From NCBI RefSeq assembly GCF_005405905.1, contig NZ_BJHU01000016.1, positions 81,145-145,144 on the forward strand: DNA of 64,000 bases, given 5' to 3'. This DNA is from Acidovorax sp. NB1 (GTDB taxonomy: Bacteria > Pseudomonadota > Gammaproteobacteria > Burkholderiales > Burkholderiaceae_C). Of this stretch, positions 16,522 to 24,212 are shown in pieces (positions within the stretch are counted from its first letter, which is position 1; the number at the start of each line of letters is the position of its first letter). The translations under genes were made by a program, and so were the position numbers. The notes beneath the pieces are model-generated. The model saw only the letters and a program-made list of their open reading frames with translations. It ran no database searches and was not told where the DNA came from.

Positions 16522-17214
16522 TCACACGTCGGCCCACATGCGCAGCAGGTTGTGGTAAGTGCCCGACAGCGCAATGACCGAGGGCTCCGTTTCGCCCACG
16601 CTCTGGCGCAGCCGCAGCAGCGACATGTCCATGTCGAACAGCAGCTGCCGCTGCTCCAGCCCGCGCACCATGCTCTCGACCCAGAAGAAGCTGCTGATGC
16701 GCTGCCCGCGTGTGACGGGCGACACCTGGTGCACGGTGCTGCTGGGGTACACCACCATGTCGCCCGCGGGCAGCTTGATGCGCTTTTCGCCCCAGGCTTC
16801 GGTGGCCACGAGTTCGCCGCCTTCGTATTCGTCCGGCGGGGTGAGAAACAGCGTGCACGACAGGTCGCTGCGCACCCAGGCGTTGTCGGCCGTGGAGTGC
16901 ATGACGGCGCTGTCCACGTGCTTGCCGTAGAAGTTGGCGCCGTCGCCGTAGCGGTTGAACAGCGGGTTGTAGATGCGCCGGGGCAGGGCGGCCGAGAAGA
17001 ACAGTGCGTTACGCGCCAAGGCGGCCTTGACCAGGCCTTGCAGCTGGGCCGACAGCTCGCTGCCCTGCGCCAGCTGCAGGTTGTTCTTCTGGTGCACGGC
17101 CTGGCCGCCTGCGCTGCGGGCGCCGTCCACCCAGGGGGCGTCGGGGGCCCAGAGCTGCTGTCGGAAGAACGCGACTTCTTCAACGGTGAGAACGTGGGGG
17201 ATGTGCAGGAACAT
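16522..17214 (-). CDS. piuC: Fe(II)/2-oxoglutarate-dependent dioxygenase, PKHD-type
   Basis: A 230-residue non-haem iron oxygenase. The double-stranded beta-helix carries the HxD...H iron triad (KHVDSAVMH, then SSTVHQVSPVTRGQRIS, whose Arg is the expected 2-oxoglutarate contact). PiuC/YbiX genes commonly sit next to Fiu/PiuA-type siderophore receptors, as here: the receptor gene ends 70 bases upstream on the same strand. The oxygenase is presumed to act on a siderophore or the receptor system, but its substrate is not established. An 11-bp perfect hairpin lies in the gap from the receptor gene. Confidence 0.93.
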   Translation of the reverse strand: MFLHIPHVLTVEEVAFFRQQLWAPDAPWVDGARSAGGQAVHQKNNLQLAQGSELSAQLQGLVKAALARNALFFSAALPRRIYNPLFNRYGDGANFYGKHVDSAVMHSTADNAWVRSDLSCTLFLTPPDEYEGGELVATEAWGEKRIKLPAGDMVVYPSSTVHQVSPVTRGQRISSFFWVESMVRGLEQRQLLFDMDMSLLRLRQSVGETEPSVIALSGTYHNLLRMWADV

Positions 17215-17227
17215 GGGGGCCCATTGT

Positions 17228-17255
17228 GACTCCGCCCCAGTGAAGGGGCGGAGTC
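17228..17255. other. Perfect 11-bp inverted repeat between the receptor gene and piuC
   Basis: GACTCCGCCCC/GGGGCGGAGTC with a 6-base loop. There is no T-run on the minus strand, so it is not a standard terminator. It could stabilise or partly attenuate the receptor-piuC transcript. Confidence 0.7.
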
Positions 17256-17284
17256 GTTTCGTCAGAGCATCAGCGCATCAAAGG

Positions 17285-19534
17285 TCAGAAGCGCGTCTTG
17301 ATGGACACCTGCACGGCGCGGGGAGCGCCCGGCGTGTAGAAGCCACGGTAGAGGCCGTCGGCGTAGGTGCGGTCGAACAGGTTGCTCACGTTCAGCTTGA
17401 GCGAGGTCTTGTCGTCAAACGCGTACTCGGCCATGGCGTCCATCACGGCAAAGCCGCTGGCGTACACCGCGCGCGAACCCTCGGGGTTCTGCTTGCTGCG
17501 GTAGGTCAGGCCTGCGCCCACGCGCAGCTTGGACGTGACGGCGTAGGTGCTCCACACGCTGCCGCTGTGCTTGGGCGTGAGGCCGGGGCGGTCGCCCTGC
17601 ACCTGTGCGCCACCACCGTTGGCTGCCAATGCCACGTTGCTCTTGTCGATCTTGGCCGAGGGGATCCAGGTGTGGTTGACGAACAGTTCCCACTTCGGCG
17701 TCAGGCGGCCTGCCAGGTTGAACTCCATGCCCGTGGCGTGGCGCTTGCCGGACAGCAGCTCTTGCGCGGCGGCGGTGTCGGGGTCGGTGTTGCGCTCGTT
17801 GTACTTCTCGGTGCGGAACAGGGCCACACCCAGCAGTGCGCGGCGCTCGAACAGCTCGAACTTGCTGCCGATCTCGAAGTTGCGGCTCTTTTCGGGGTCG
17901 GTGTTGGCGGTGCGGGCCGTGTTGGCACCGGGGTTGCCGAACTGGTAGGTGTCGCCCGAGGTGTTGTACGAAGTGCCGAACGAGGCGTAGTAGGAAGCCA
18001 GCTCATTGGGCTGGAACAGCAGGCCCACGCGCGGGCTGACCAGGCTGTCGGAGCGTGAGTTGCTCAGCGCGCCGGTGGCGTTCTTGTAAGAGGCCTTGAA
18101 GTTGTCATAGCGCAGGCCGCCCACCAGCTTGAGGGTGTCGTTCAGCGCCATCGTGTCCTGGAAGTACAGGCCCAGGTTGCGTGACTTGAAGGTGTTCCAC
18201 TGCACGGGCGCACGGCCATCGGCCACCCAGGCGCCATCATTCGGCGAGCCGACGGTGGTGGTGGGGCGGGTGGTGGTGTTGGGGTAGTTCTGGTTGCGCT
18301 TGGCATCGTCGTCAAAGTAATCGACGCCCGCCAGCACGGCGTGCTTCTTGCCGCCCCAGTTGAAGGTGTTGCTGTAGTCGCTTTGCACCTGCAGCACGTC
18401 GCTTTCGCCCAGGCGGCCCTTGGAGCCGCGCGTCAGCACGGTGTTGCCGTTGATCTGGTCGAGCGTGATGGCGCTGTTCTGGAAGCCGATGGTGCTGGCC
18501 AGCAGGTCGCGCTCGTAGGTGCCGTAGCGCAGGCGCGTGTTCAGCTCGCCGTTGTCGTCAAAGCGGTGGATGTGGCCCAGAGTGACGTGTTGCGCCGAGG
18601 TGTTGTTGTGGTCGCTGGCCAGGCCGTAGTAGTTGCGGGCTTCGAGCGGCGTGTTGATCTTGCCGTCCACCACGCGCCAGGGGTGGTTGTACAGCGGGCG
18701 GCCCTTGGATTCGAGGTAGTACAGGCCGATGGAGAACTCATCGCGCGTGCCGATGCCCCAGGCGAATGTGGGTGCAATGCCGCGCTTGTCCTGTTTGGCG
18801 CCGTAGTTGTCGAACTCCTGCACCATGGCGTTCAGGCGGAAGGCCGCGTTTTCGCCGGTCTTGAAGTTGAAGTCGCCCGTGGCGCGGTGGTATTGGCCGG
18901 TGCCGTAGGTGTACGAGGCTTCGTGCTGGTCAATCAGCAGCGGGGCCTTGTTGACCTGGTTGACGACGCCGCCGGTCGAACCCTTGCCGAACAGCATGGA
19001 TGCCGAGCCCTTGAGCACTTCGACGCGGTCCAGGTTGAAGGTGTCGCGCTCGATCAGCGGGGCGTCCTTCATGCCGTCCACATAGATGTCGCCCGCCTGG
19101 CCCAGCGAGAAACCGCGCAGGCGCACGTCTTCTTCACCCGTTTCGCCCGACTGGAAGGTCACGCCCGCGGTGTTGCGCAGCACCTCGCGGAAGTCGTCCA
19201 GGTTGCGGTCGTTCATCTGCTTTTCGGTGAACACCGTCACGGACTGGGGGATGTCCTTGATGTCCTGGTTGCCCTTGCCGACCGTGGTTTTCTTGAGCAG
19301 CAAGGTGTCCTTGCCTTGCACGTCGGCGGCTTCCTGCACCGTTACGGTGGACAGGGTGGCTTCCTTGGTGGCGGTCTGTGCCATGGCGCCCATGGAGGCG
19401 GCCAGCATCAGCGCGCCCAGGGGCAGCAGAGCCTTGTCGGACGCGGCGACGGGGGCAAGGGAAATGGGGGATGCGGTTTTACGCAGCGCGGAGCTGCGGC
19501 GCAGAGCGCGTGATTTTGCCAAGATGGCCTCCAT
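17285..19534 (-). CDS. TonB-dependent siderophore receptor (Fiu/PiuA-like)
   Basis: A 749-residue outer-membrane receptor. It has an unusually long N-terminal leader with the hydrophobic core near residues 36-52 (LLPLGALMLAASMGAMAQ), then a plug domain (about 80-200: DIPQSVTVFTEKQMNDRN, VRLRGFSLGQAGDIYVDGMK, RVEVLKGSASMLFGKGSTGG). A 22-strand-type barrel follows and ends in a terminal Phe (VQVSIKTRF). Adjacent piuC and the upstream Fur-like box point to uptake of a ferric siderophore, perhaps catecholate as for Fiu; the ligand is inference. It needs the TonB-ExbB-ExbD system encoded about 3 kb away on the same strand. Confidence 0.94.
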   Translation of the reverse strand: MEAILAKSRALRRSSALRKTASPISLAPVAASDKALLPLGALMLAASMGAMAQTATKEATLSTVTVQEAADVQGKDTLLLKKTTVGKGNQDIKDIPQSVTVFTEKQMNDRNLDDFREVLRNTAGVTFQSGETGEEDVRLRGFSLGQAGDIYVDGMKDAPLIERDTFNLDRVEVLKGSASMLFGKGSTGGVVNQVNKAPLLIDQHEASYTYGTGQYHRATGDFNFKTGENAAFRLNAMVQEFDNYGAKQDKRGIAPTFAWGIGTRDEFSIGLYYLESKGRPLYNHPWRVVDGKINTPLEARNYYGLASDHNNTSAQHVTLGHIHRFDDNGELNTRLRYGTYERDLLASTIGFQNSAITLDQINGNTVLTRGSKGRLGESDVLQVQSDYSNTFNWGGKKHAVLAGVDYFDDDAKRNQNYPNTTTRPTTTVGSPNDGAWVADGRAPVQWNTFKSRNLGLYFQDTMALNDTLKLVGGLRYDNFKASYKNATGALSNSRSDSLVSPRVGLLFQPNELASYYASFGTSYNTSGDTYQFGNPGANTARTANTDPEKSRNFEIGSKFELFERRALLGVALFRTEKYNERNTDPDTAAAQELLSGKRHATGMEFNLAGRLTPKWELFVNHTWIPSAKIDKSNVALAANGGGAQVQGDRPGLTPKHSGSVWSTYAVTSKLRVGAGLTYRSKQNPEGSRAVYASGFAVMDAMAEYAFDDKTSLKLNVSNLFDRTYADGLYRGFYTPGAPRAVQVSIKTRF

Positions 19535-19646
19535 CGATGGGGTGCAGGGGGGCGATGTGTGAATGGTGCGCGGGGCGCCAGAAGCGGCGAGAGGCAGTGG
19601 CTAGATCAACATGGCTGTGCGTCGTCGTGCTGCTTGATGTTACATC

Positions 19647-19667
19647 AAATGCGGGTCATTCTCATTT
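19647..19667 (-). promoter_or_regulatory. Fur-like operator before the siderophore receptor
   Basis: Plus strand AAATGCGGGT-C-ATTCTCATTT. Seven of ten half-site positions are symmetric and it contains the ATTCTCATT half of Fur sites. It lies about 113 bases upstream of the receptor start. Confidence 0.6.
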
Positions 19668-19708
19668 GTGTTGATGTTCGCATGCCACACCTCGGTGACA
19701 CGCCCAAT

Positions 19709-19737
19709 AAAAAAAGCCGGCAAAGCCGGCTTTTTTT
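19709..19737 (-). terminator. Intrinsic terminator after the SWIB-domain gene
   Basis: AGCCGGC-aaa-GCCGGCT with seven As before and seven Ts after, so it works in both directions. It isolates the SWIB gene from the receptor gene. Confidence 0.9.
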
Positions 19738-19761
19738 GTGCTGCGGGTGCAGTGCGTCTGT

Positions 19762-20082
19762 TTACTTGACGTGCTTGCCGATCAGGCCAGCCAGTTCAAA
19801 CATGGAGACCTGGGGCTTGCCGAACAGCTCCTTGAGCTTGGCATCGGCGTTGATGTTGCGCTTGTTGGTGGCGTCCTGCAGGTTGTTGGCCTTGATGTAG
19901 ACCCACAGCTTGCTGATGATCTCCGTGCGTGGCAGCGGTGCCGAGCCCACCACGGCGGCCAGCGCGGGGCTGGGCGTGAGCGCCTTCATGAAGGCGGCGT
20001 TGGGGGTGCGCTTCTTGGCGGGGGCAGCGGCCTTCTTGGCTGCTGGGGCTGTGGTTGCCGGAGCTTTTTTTGCAGTTGCCAT
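19762..20082 (-). CDS. SWIB/MDM2-domain protein
   Basis: A 106-residue protein with a Lys/Ala-rich, histone-H1-like N-terminal tail (about 1-30, repeats of the AAKKA type) and a SWIB domain (about 35-105: LAAVVGSAPLPRTEIISKLW, NLQDATNKRNINADAKLKEL, MFELAGLIGKHVK). SWIB domains were first known in eukaryotic chromatin remodelling proteins. Bacterial copies, best known from Chlamydia and also found in Burkholderiales, are thought to bind or shape DNA. Start chosen at 20082 because AAGGAAAA precedes it; the frame is open 11 codons further. It has its own terminator, so it is monocistronic. Confidence 0.92.
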   Translation of the reverse strand: MATAKKAPATTAPAAKKAAAPAKKRTPNAAFMKALTPSPALAAVVGSAPLPRTEIISKLWVYIKANNLQDATNKRNINADAKLKELFGKPQVSMFELAGLIGKHVK

Positions 20083-20359
20083 GTTGGGTTTTCCTTGTTG
20101 GAAGTAAATTTTCACCAGCGAAAACGACGCTTTCCCACTGGCAGAGCGATGCTAATGGGAAAAAAACGGGTTTCCAAGGGAGAAACGGCTTTTTTTGCCT
20201 CGATTTGTAGCTGTGGCGCCGCGCAGCGCGCAGCAATTCAACGCAAAGCCGCACCAGCCTTGACAAAAGCGGGGCGGCCTGGGGCAGGCGTTGGGCTGAC
20301 AATCCCGTTCTGGCCCGTTTCAGTGTCACCGACCCACTTTCTAAAAGGTTTTTGTCGAT

Positions 20360-20872
20360 ATGTCTGCAGCTTCCGCCCCTTCCTTCTCCACCTGCGACTT
20401 CTGTGACGAACACAAGACCGATGTGAGCGGCGCGTTCCGCGTTCTGCCACCCGTCTTTCACAGCTACGGCGGCAAACCTGCCTTTGCGGGCCCGGTCACC
20501 ACCGTCAAGTGCCACGAAGACAACTCCCTGGTCAAGGCGGCCGTGGAGTCGCCGGGCGAGGGCCGCGTGCTGGTGGTGGACGGTGGGGGCTCACTGCGCC
20601 GCGCGCTGGTGGGGGGCAATCTGGCGGCCGCAGCGGCACGCAATGGCTGGGCGGGCCTGGTGGTGGACGGCTGCGTGCGCGACGTGGCAGAGCTGAATGC
20701 TGCCGCCGTGGGCATCCGGGCGCTGGCGCTCATGCCGCTGCCGACGGAGCGGCGGGGCGAAGGGCAGCGCGATGTGGCTGTGCTGATACAGGGTGTCTGG
20801 GTGCGGCCCGGCGATTGGCTGTATGCCGATGCCGACGGCATGGTGGTGAGCGCGCAGGCGCTGGCGGCCTGA
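20360..20872 (+). CDS. rraA: Ribonuclease E activity regulator RraA family protein
   Basis: A 170-residue RraA-fold protein (CDFCDEH near the start, then VDGGGSLRRALVGGNLAAAA and GLVVDGCVRDVAELNA). RraA binds and inhibits RNase E in E. coli. Close relatives are 4-hydroxy-4-methyl-2-oxoglutarate aldolases. The conserved GCVRD segment, which carries metal- and substrate-binding residues in the aldolases, is present, so an aldolase role cannot be excluded. It is preceded by an AAAGG ribosome site. The preceding 277-base gap after the divergent SWIB gene shows no further feature I can support. Confidence 0.92.
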   Translation: MSAASAPSFSTCDFCDEHKTDVSGAFRVLPPVFHSYGGKPAFAGPVTTVKCHEDNSLVKAAVESPGEGRVLVVDGGGSLRRALVGGNLAAAAARNGWAGLVVDGCVRDVAELNAAAVGIRALALMPLPTERRGEGQRDVAVLIQGVWVRPGDWLYADADGMVVSAQALAA

Positions 20873-20896
20873 CGGCCTCACGGCAGTGGGGCTGCG

Positions 20897-21853
20897 TCAG
20901 CCGGTGCGGTCGCCCCGGCCCACGCGCAGTGCGGCACGCGAGGGCAGGGTGGCCATGATGACGCTGGCCAGGGCAATCGCGAAGGCAAACCACTGCATGC
21001 CCGTGAGTGACTCTCCCAGCACCAGCACACCCACCAGGGCCGCACTGACCGGCAGCAGCACCGAGAACACGCCGCCCTGTGCTGCAGGCACGGCCTTGAG
21101 CCCTGTCATCCAGAGCCACACGGTCCACATGCAGGCCGCCAGGGCATAGAACAGCAGCAGTGCCCAGGTGCCCCAGCCGACGGCTGCAAAGTCGAAATCG
21201 AGCGCCAGGTACAGCCCGAACGGCGTGGTCAGCACAAAACCCCACAGGTTGATGAGCGAGGTGATGCGTTTGGGCCCCAGGCTGCCCGTGAGTTTTTTGC
21301 CGATCACCGTATAGGCCGCTTCGCAAACCACCGCGCCTATCAACAGCAACTGCCCCAGCCACGCTGTGTTCTGGGAGTTTTTGGGGCCTGCCGCCTGTCC
21401 CATATGGGATGAGTGCTCTGGTTTTGATAGTGCAAACAGCGCAATCCCTGCCACCGCGCAGACCACGGCCAGCCAGGTGCGTGGCGCCACCCGTTCGCGC
21501 AGAAACGCCCAGCCCATCAGCGCCACGGCGGCCGGGATGGCGGCCATGGTTACGCCTGCTGACACTGCATCGGTCAGGCTCACGCCGTAAATCATGCAGA
21601 TGGTGAACAGGAAGTTGCCCAAAAACGACTCCAGGAACAGCAGCCGCCGGGTTTGCGGTGTCAGCGGGGGCTCGTCCGCTGGCTTCTTGAGCCAGTGCAG
21701 CATGGCCACACCGCCGATCCCAAAACGCATCCAGGCCAGCAAAAACACCGGCAGCACCGCTGCTAGTGGTTTGGACAGCGCCACATAACTTCCCACCAGC
21801 GACATGCTAAGTGCCAGGCACAGGTAGGCAAAGGGGCGGTTGGGCGTGTTCAC
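20897..21853 (-). CDS. EamA/DMT family transporter
   Basis: A 318-residue inner-membrane protein with ten hydrophobic segments arranged as two EamA repeats of five. This is the drug/metabolite transporter (RhaT/YdcZ-like) architecture, usually exporting amino acids or other metabolites. Substrate unknown. The C-terminal repeat contains GGVFSVLLPVSAALVGVLVL and the final cytoplasmic tail is Arg-rich. It converges with rraA (stop codons 24 bases apart) and diverges from the gamma-glutamylcyclotransferase-like gene, whose start is 36 bases away. Confidence 0.92.
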   Translation of the reverse strand: MNTPNRPFAYLCLALSMSLVGSYVALSKPLAAVLPVFLLAWMRFGIGGVAMLHWLKKPADEPPLTPQTRRLLFLESFLGNFLFTICMIYGVSLTDAVSAGVTMAAIPAAVALMGWAFLRERVAPRTWLAVVCAVAGIALFALSKPEHSSHMGQAAGPKNSQNTAWLGQLLLIGAVVCEAAYTVIGKKLTGSLGPKRITSLINLWGFVLTTPFGLYLALDFDFAAVGWGTWALLLFYALAACMWTVWLWMTGLKAVPAAQGGVFSVLLPVSAALVGVLVLGESLTGMQWFAFAIALASVIMATLPSRAALRVGRGDRTG

Positions 21854-21889
21854 TAGACTGGGCGCTATTCAAAAAAAAGAGTGCGCATC

Positions 21890-22309
21890 ATGCCCGACGA
21901 ATCCGTGCCCTCTCGCCCGCTCCGCTGCGTTTTTGTCTACGGCACGCTGCGCCGTGGCGGCAGCAATGACATCACGCGGCTCAAGCCCGCGCCCCGCTAT
22001 GTAGGGCCTGCACAAGTGGCCGGGGTGCTGTACCACCTGGGGGCCTACCCCGGCATGTTGCTGGGCGGTGGCCGGTGCGTGGTGGGCGAGGTCTATGCCA
22101 TCACGCCAGCGCTGGAGGCGGTGCTCGACGGCATCGAGGACGTGCAGGGCGAACCCGGTGACGAGTACATCCGGCGAGAGGTGGCCGTGCAGGTGGCGGG
22201 GCAATTGCTCCCGTGCCTGGTGTACGAGATCAACCCGCAGCATGTGGTGGCGGCCCCGGAGATCCCGCACGGCGACTGGCTCCGTGCGGTGGGTCGCCAA
22301 ACCAATTGA
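21890..22309 (+). CDS. Gamma-glutamylcyclotransferase-like (AIG2/YtfP) protein
   Basis: A 139-residue protein of the GGCT-like fold. The diagnostic N-terminal loop VFVYGTLRRGGSN is followed by GVLYHLGAYPGMLLG and a GEVYAITPALEAVLDGIED segment whose Glu-rich end supplies the catalytic acid. Family members release 5-oxoproline from gamma-glutamyl amines or peptides. Substrate here unknown. An in-frame GTG at 21881 is an alternative start; the ATG at 21890 is preferred, with a weak AAAGAG ahead. It is followed by the regulatory region of aceA. Confidence 0.88.
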   Translation: MPDESVPSRPLRCVFVYGTLRRGGSNDITRLKPAPRYVGPAQVAGVLYHLGAYPGMLLGGGRCVVGEVYAITPALEAVLDGIEDVQGEPGDEYIRREVAVQVAGQLLPCLVYEINPQHVVAAPEIPHGDWLRAVGRQTN

Positions 22310-22453
22310 ATTTATCGCAATGTGAAAGTTATTTTTCTTGATGCGGAATGCGATAGATGTTGCATTGCCGCAATTTTTCTCGATATGAGAAATCAATTTC
22401 TGTATTGAGAAATCGCGTGGTTAAGTAGTTGTTTTGCAAGGAGAAAATTTATC

Positions 22454-22495
22454 TCTTCTATAAGACATAAGAGCTTGCGCAAGTCTTATAGAAGA
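22454..22495. promoter_or_regulatory. 13-bp perfect inverted repeat in the aceA promoter region
   Basis: TCTTCTATAAGAC and GTCTTATAGAAGA are perfect inverses separated by 16 bases that themselves contain TTGCGCAA. The repeat centre is about 90 bases before the aceA start, in a 250-base AT-rich gap. It looks like paired operator half-sites for a dimeric regulator. The regulator is not encoded nearby. Confidence 0.75.
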
Positions 22496-22562
22496 CTTAA
22501 AGTTGTCTTCAAGGGCGGCACACAGCAGCCCGGCGTTTTCAACCAACCCCTGGAGTGATCTC

Positions 22563-23894
22563 ATGCCCCAATCCCTCAACGAACAACTGAGCCGCGAACA
22601 GCAAATTGCCGCCCTGGAAAAAGACTGGGCGACCAACCCCCGCTGGAAGGGTGTGAAGCGCGGTTACAGCGCAGCCGACGTGGTGCGCCTGCGTGGCTCG
22701 CTGCCTATCGAGCACACGCTGGCCAAGCGCGGTGCTGAAAAGCTGTGGGACAAGATCAACGGCGGCGCCAAGAAGGGCTATGTGAACGCGTTCGGCGCGA
22801 TCTCTGCCGGCCAAGCCATGCAACAAGCCAAGGCCGGTCTCGAAGCCGTGTACCTGTCGGGCTGGCAAGTGGCTGCCGACGGCAACACCAGCGAAACCAT
22901 GTACCCCGACCAGTCGCTGTATGCGTATGACTCGGTGCCCACCATGGTCCGCCGCATCAACAACACCTTCAAGCGCGCTGACGAAATCCAGTGGGGCCGT
23001 GGCATCAACCCCGGCGACAAGGAATTCATCGACTACTTCCTGCCCATCGTGGCCGACGCAGAAGCTGGTTTCGGCGGCGTGCTGAACGCCTTCGAACTGA
23101 TGAAGAACATGATTCAAAGCGGCGCTGCTGGCGTTCACTTTGAAGACCAGCTGGCTGCCGTGAAGAAGTGCGGCCACATGGGTGGCAAGGTGCTGGTGCC
23201 TACGCAAGAAGCCTGCGAAAAGCTGATCTCCGCACGTTTCGCTGCTGACGTGATGGGCGTGTCCACCATCGTGCTGGCCCGCACCGATGCCGAAGCCGCC
23301 AACCTGATCACGTCCGACCACGACGCCAACGACAAGCCTTTCCTGACCGGCGAGCGCACGCAAGAAGGCTTCTACCGCGTGAAGAACGGTCTGGAGCAAG
23401 CTATCAGCCGTGGCGTGGCCTACGCCCCTTACGCCGACCTGGTGTGGTGCGAAACCGGCGTGCCAGACATCGGCTTTGCCCGTGAATTCGCTCAGGCCGT
23501 GCACGCGGCCTGCCCTGGCAAGCTGCTGTCCTACAACTGCTCGCCATCGTTCAACTGGAAGAAGAACCTCAACGACAAGCAGATCGCATCGTTCCAGGAA
23601 GACCTGTCGGCTCTGGGCTACAAGTACCAGTTCATCACGCTGGCCGGTATCCACATCAACTGGTTCAACACCTTCCAGTTCGCCCATGCATACGCCCAAG
23701 GCGAAGGCATGAAGCACTACACCGAAATGGTGCAAGAGCCAGAATTCGCAGCACGCGAAAAGGGCTACACCTTCGTGTCGCACCAACAAGAAGTGGGCGC
23801 AGGCTACTTCGACGACGTGACCACCGTGATCCAGGGCGGCTCGTCCAGCGTGAAGGCCCTGACGGGTTCGACCGAAGAAGAGCAGTTCCACTGA
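22563..23894 (+). CDS. aceA: Isocitrate lyase
   Basis: Cleaves isocitrate to glyoxylate and succinate, the first step of the glyoxylate shunt, needed for growth on acetate and fatty acids. The 443-residue product carries the signature [11 protein letters not shown] with the catalytic Cys. It also has [27 protein letters not shown] (metal/substrate site) and [16 protein letters not shown]. The frame is open 20 codons further upstream, but ATG 22563 preceded by CTGGAGTG fits family N-termini ([20 protein letters not shown]). Malate synthase is not adjacent. It is followed by an intrinsic terminator. The codon choice is markedly biased, as expected for a highly expressed gene. Confidence 0.97.
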   Translation: MPQSLNEQLSREQQIAALEKDWATNPRWKGVKRGYSAADVVRLRGSLPIEHTLAKRGAEKLWDKINGGAKKGYVNAFGAISAGQAMQQAKAGLEAVYLSGWQVAADGNTSETMYPDQSLYAYDSVPTMVRRINNTFKRADEIQWGRGINPGDKEFIDYFLPIVADAEAGFGGVLNAFELMKNMIQSGAAGVHFEDQLAAVKKCGHMGGKVLVPTQEACEKLISARFAADVMGVSTIVLARTDAEAANLITSDHDANDKPFLTGERTQEGFYRVKNGLEQAISRGVAYAPYADLVWCETGVPDIGFAREFAQAVHAACPGKLLSYNCSPSFNWKKNLNDKQIASFQEDLSALGYKYQFITLAGIHINWFNTFQFAHAYAQGEGMKHYTEMVQEPEFAAREKGYTFVSHQQEVGAGYFDDVTTVIQGGSSSVKALTGSTEEEQFH

Positions 23895-23945
23895 TCTTGA
23901 GGGGCTGATGCGCTGCCAGGGTGTGGCGCAAAATGCACCGAATGA

Positions 23946-23975
23946 AAGCCCGAAGCGCCCGCTTCGGGCTTTTTT
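23946..23975 (+). terminator. Intrinsic terminator after aceA
   Basis: AAGCCCGAAGC-gccc-GCTTCGGGCTT followed by TTTTT. It separates aceA from the thrS leader, whose promoter should therefore lie just downstream. Confidence 0.9.
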
Positions 23976-23989
23976 GTTGGTGGCAAGGT

Positions 23990-23995
23990 TAAAAT
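23990..23995 (+). promoter_or_regulatory. Candidate -10 element of the thrS operon
   Basis: TAAAAT, 5 of 6 to the sigma-70 -10 consensus, lies 44 bases before the leader ORF. No good -35 is visible at the right distance, so this is tentative. Confidence 0.35.
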
Positions 23996-24038
23996 GCCAG
24001 CAAATTCACTGCACAAGAGCGAGAAAGGCAATCTGGTT

Positions 24039-24080
24039 ATGACACCGCGAACTACATCGGAGATGTTGACCGGCCTCTAA
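24039..24080 (+). CDS. Threonine-rich leader peptide of the thrS operon
   Basis: A 13-codon ORF reading M-T-P-R-T-T-S-E-M-L-T-G-L with four threonine codons (2, 5, 6, 11). It is preceded by GAGAAAGG about 10 bases before the ATG and followed after 40 bases by an intrinsic terminator. The encoding operon starts with threonyl-tRNA synthetase. Ribosome stalling at these Thr codons when charged tRNA-Thr is scarce would be the sensor of a classical attenuator. Codons 3-5 also form RNA segment 1 of the attenuator. The peptide itself is unlikely to have a function. Confidence 0.65.
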   Translation: MTPRTTSEMLTGL

Positions 24081-24150
24081 GGCTGGCTGTTCGCGCCTGC
24101 ACGAGATTGCACACACCTCCAAAAAGCGCGGACCTGTTCCGCGCTTTTTT
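24046..24150 (+). promoter_or_regulatory. Transcription attenuator of thrS (segments 1-4)
   Basis: Segment 1, CGCGAAC (24046-24052), inside the leader ORF, is a perfect complement of segment 2, GTTCGCG (24089-24095). Segment 2 as TTCGCGC (24090-24096) pairs over 7 bp (one G-U) with segment 3, GCGCGGA (24126-24132). Segment 3 pairs perfectly with segment 4, TCCGCGC (24138-24144), which runs into TTTTTT. So 1:2 with 3:4 means termination, and 2:3 means read-through. A ribosome stalled on Thr codons 5-6 would cover segment 1 and free segment 2. Confidence 0.65.
24124..24150 (+). terminator. Terminator in the thrS leader
   Basis: AGCGCGGA-cctgt-TCCGCGCT, an 8-bp perfect stem followed by six Ts. 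It lies 62 bases upstream of the thrS start codon, not at the end of any gene, which marks it as a regulatory terminator. Confidence 0.88.
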
Positions 24151-24212
24151 GTTTTACGGGCCTGGCGCGTGCCCGCACCCCTTGCACTGATTGAAAAGAA
24201 AGAGTTACTCCC

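Noticed and set aside
17228..17255. Intrinsic terminator between receptor gene and piuC
   Set aside because: The stem is perfect, but on the minus strand it is followed by ACAATGGG, not by Ts.
20205..20260. Another dispersed-repeat copy near TTTGTAGCTGTGGCGCC
   Set aside because: Only one short block matches; the ordered blocks of the family are missing.
23985..24212. T-box riboswitch in the thrS leader
   Set aside because: No T-box conserved sequence or specifier loop is visible. The threonine-codon ORF with alternative hairpins explains the leader better.
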